From: an uncultured Pseudomonadota bacterium
GTDB taxonomy: Bacteria; Myxococcota_A; UBA796; UBA9615
NCBI GenBank assembly: GCA_937907595.1
Contig: CALCXL010000259.1
Coordinates: 1 to 12,104 of the forward strand
Length of the DNA: 12,104 nucleotides
Direction of reading: 5' to 3'
How positions within the stretch are numbered: position 1 is the stretch's first letter; each line of letters opens with the position of its first letter. A model generated the notes under the pieces. It worked only from the letters and a program-made list of their open reading frames with translations. It was not told where the DNA came from and did no database searches. Positions 11,938 to 12,104 of the stretch are shown here, in pieces. The position numbers and the translations under genes are program-made.

Positions 11938-12104
11938 CCCCTCTCCGACGAAGACGGACCGCATCTCTGCGTCCCCGAGTCCGAGGGTGGCTCGCCGCGG
12001 CCGCCACCGTCCTCTTCGTGGCTGCGTGTGGTGAATCCCCACCTCTCCAGCCCCTGCCCCCCCAGGACCCGGCGCCGACCCCCACGCTCACACCCACGCC
12101 CTCC
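11934..12104 (+). CDS. Lipoprotein with Pro/Thr-rich linker, N-terminal part (runs off the right edge)
   Basis: It starts at GTG 11934, which overlaps the TGA of the beta-helix gene by 4 nt (GTGA), with GGAG upstream, so translation is coupled. The 57 visible codons encode a basic N-terminus (TPLRRRRT and RPRVRG), a hydrophobic core (WLAAAATVLFVAAC) and a lipobox V-A-A-C with the lipidated Cys at residue 32. ESPPLQPLPP and a PTPTLTPTPS linker follow. Such Pro/Thr linkers tether a folded domain to the membrane surface. The residues after the Cys are Gly-Glu, not Asp at +2, which fits outer-membrane sorting by the E. coli rule. The functional domain is outside the window. Confidence 0.78.
   Translation, partial: MTPLRRRRTASLRPRVRGWLAAAATVLFVAACGESPPLQPLPPQDPAPTPTLTPTPS

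Noticed and set aside
9058..12104. Prophage tail module
   Set aside because: A beta-helix tailspike would fit, but no baseplate, tape measure, holin or other phage hallmark is present, and the cluster continues with a bacterial-type lipoprotein.

Overview
The window is very GC-rich DNA (roughly 70% G+C by eye) with strong third-position G/C bias, densely packed genes, an OmpR/PhoB-type two-component system, an apparent outer-membrane protein and a lipoprotein. This points to a high-GC Gram-negative bacterium. The long disordered insert in a sensor kinase, the VWA protein and the Pro/Thr-rich lipoprotein would suit Myxococcota or a related deltaproteobacterial lineage, but that is inference. 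No rRNA, tRNA, CRISPR array or transposase was seen.

Layout. 1-115 (-): N-terminus of a Gfo/Idh/MocA-type oxidoreductase running off the left edge. 165-197: a perfect GC-rich hairpin. 221-1642 (-): membrane-anchored VWA-domain protein. 1643-1846: divergent regulatory region with an 11-bp-phased direct repeat typical of OmpR/PhoB-class operators. 1847-5200 (+): response regulator and sensor histidine kinase. The kinase probably starts at a rare ATT codon and carries about 330 residues of low-complexity sequence in its sensor region. 5245-6276 (+): unrecognised exported, probably beta-barrel protein. 6305-7420 (-): MJ1255-like GT-B glycosyltransferase. 7490-7963 (+): membrane-anchored NTF2/SnoaL-like protein.

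From about 8000 rightward the region looks accessory. It holds a type II toxin-antitoxin pair whose ParE/RelE-like toxin has an in-frame TGA in place of a Trp codon (8022-8545, -), and an orphan C-terminal remnant of a 2-oxoacid dehydrogenase E2 acyltransferase with its DHRxxDG motif (about 8675-8870, -). That remnant ends at an AT-rich patch with a dyad and a TTGACA hexamer. To its right runs a plus-strand cluster of unrecognised genes: a 128-aa beta-rich protein, a 102-aa protein, a 701-aa right-handed beta-helix protein without a signal peptide, and the start of a lipoprotein with lipobox VAAC. The last three overlap and are probably translationally coupled.

How it fits together. The two-component system probably autoregulates and may control the divergent VWA gene through the GTTTAC repeat. 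The beta-helix cluster may make a surface or envelope structure, but nothing in the window proves its function. A theme across the window is start sites without a Shine-Dalgarno: four starts (115-, 5245+, 7420-, 8545-) each have a TANNNT hexamer exactly 6 nt upstream, which is the geometry of leaderless transcripts.
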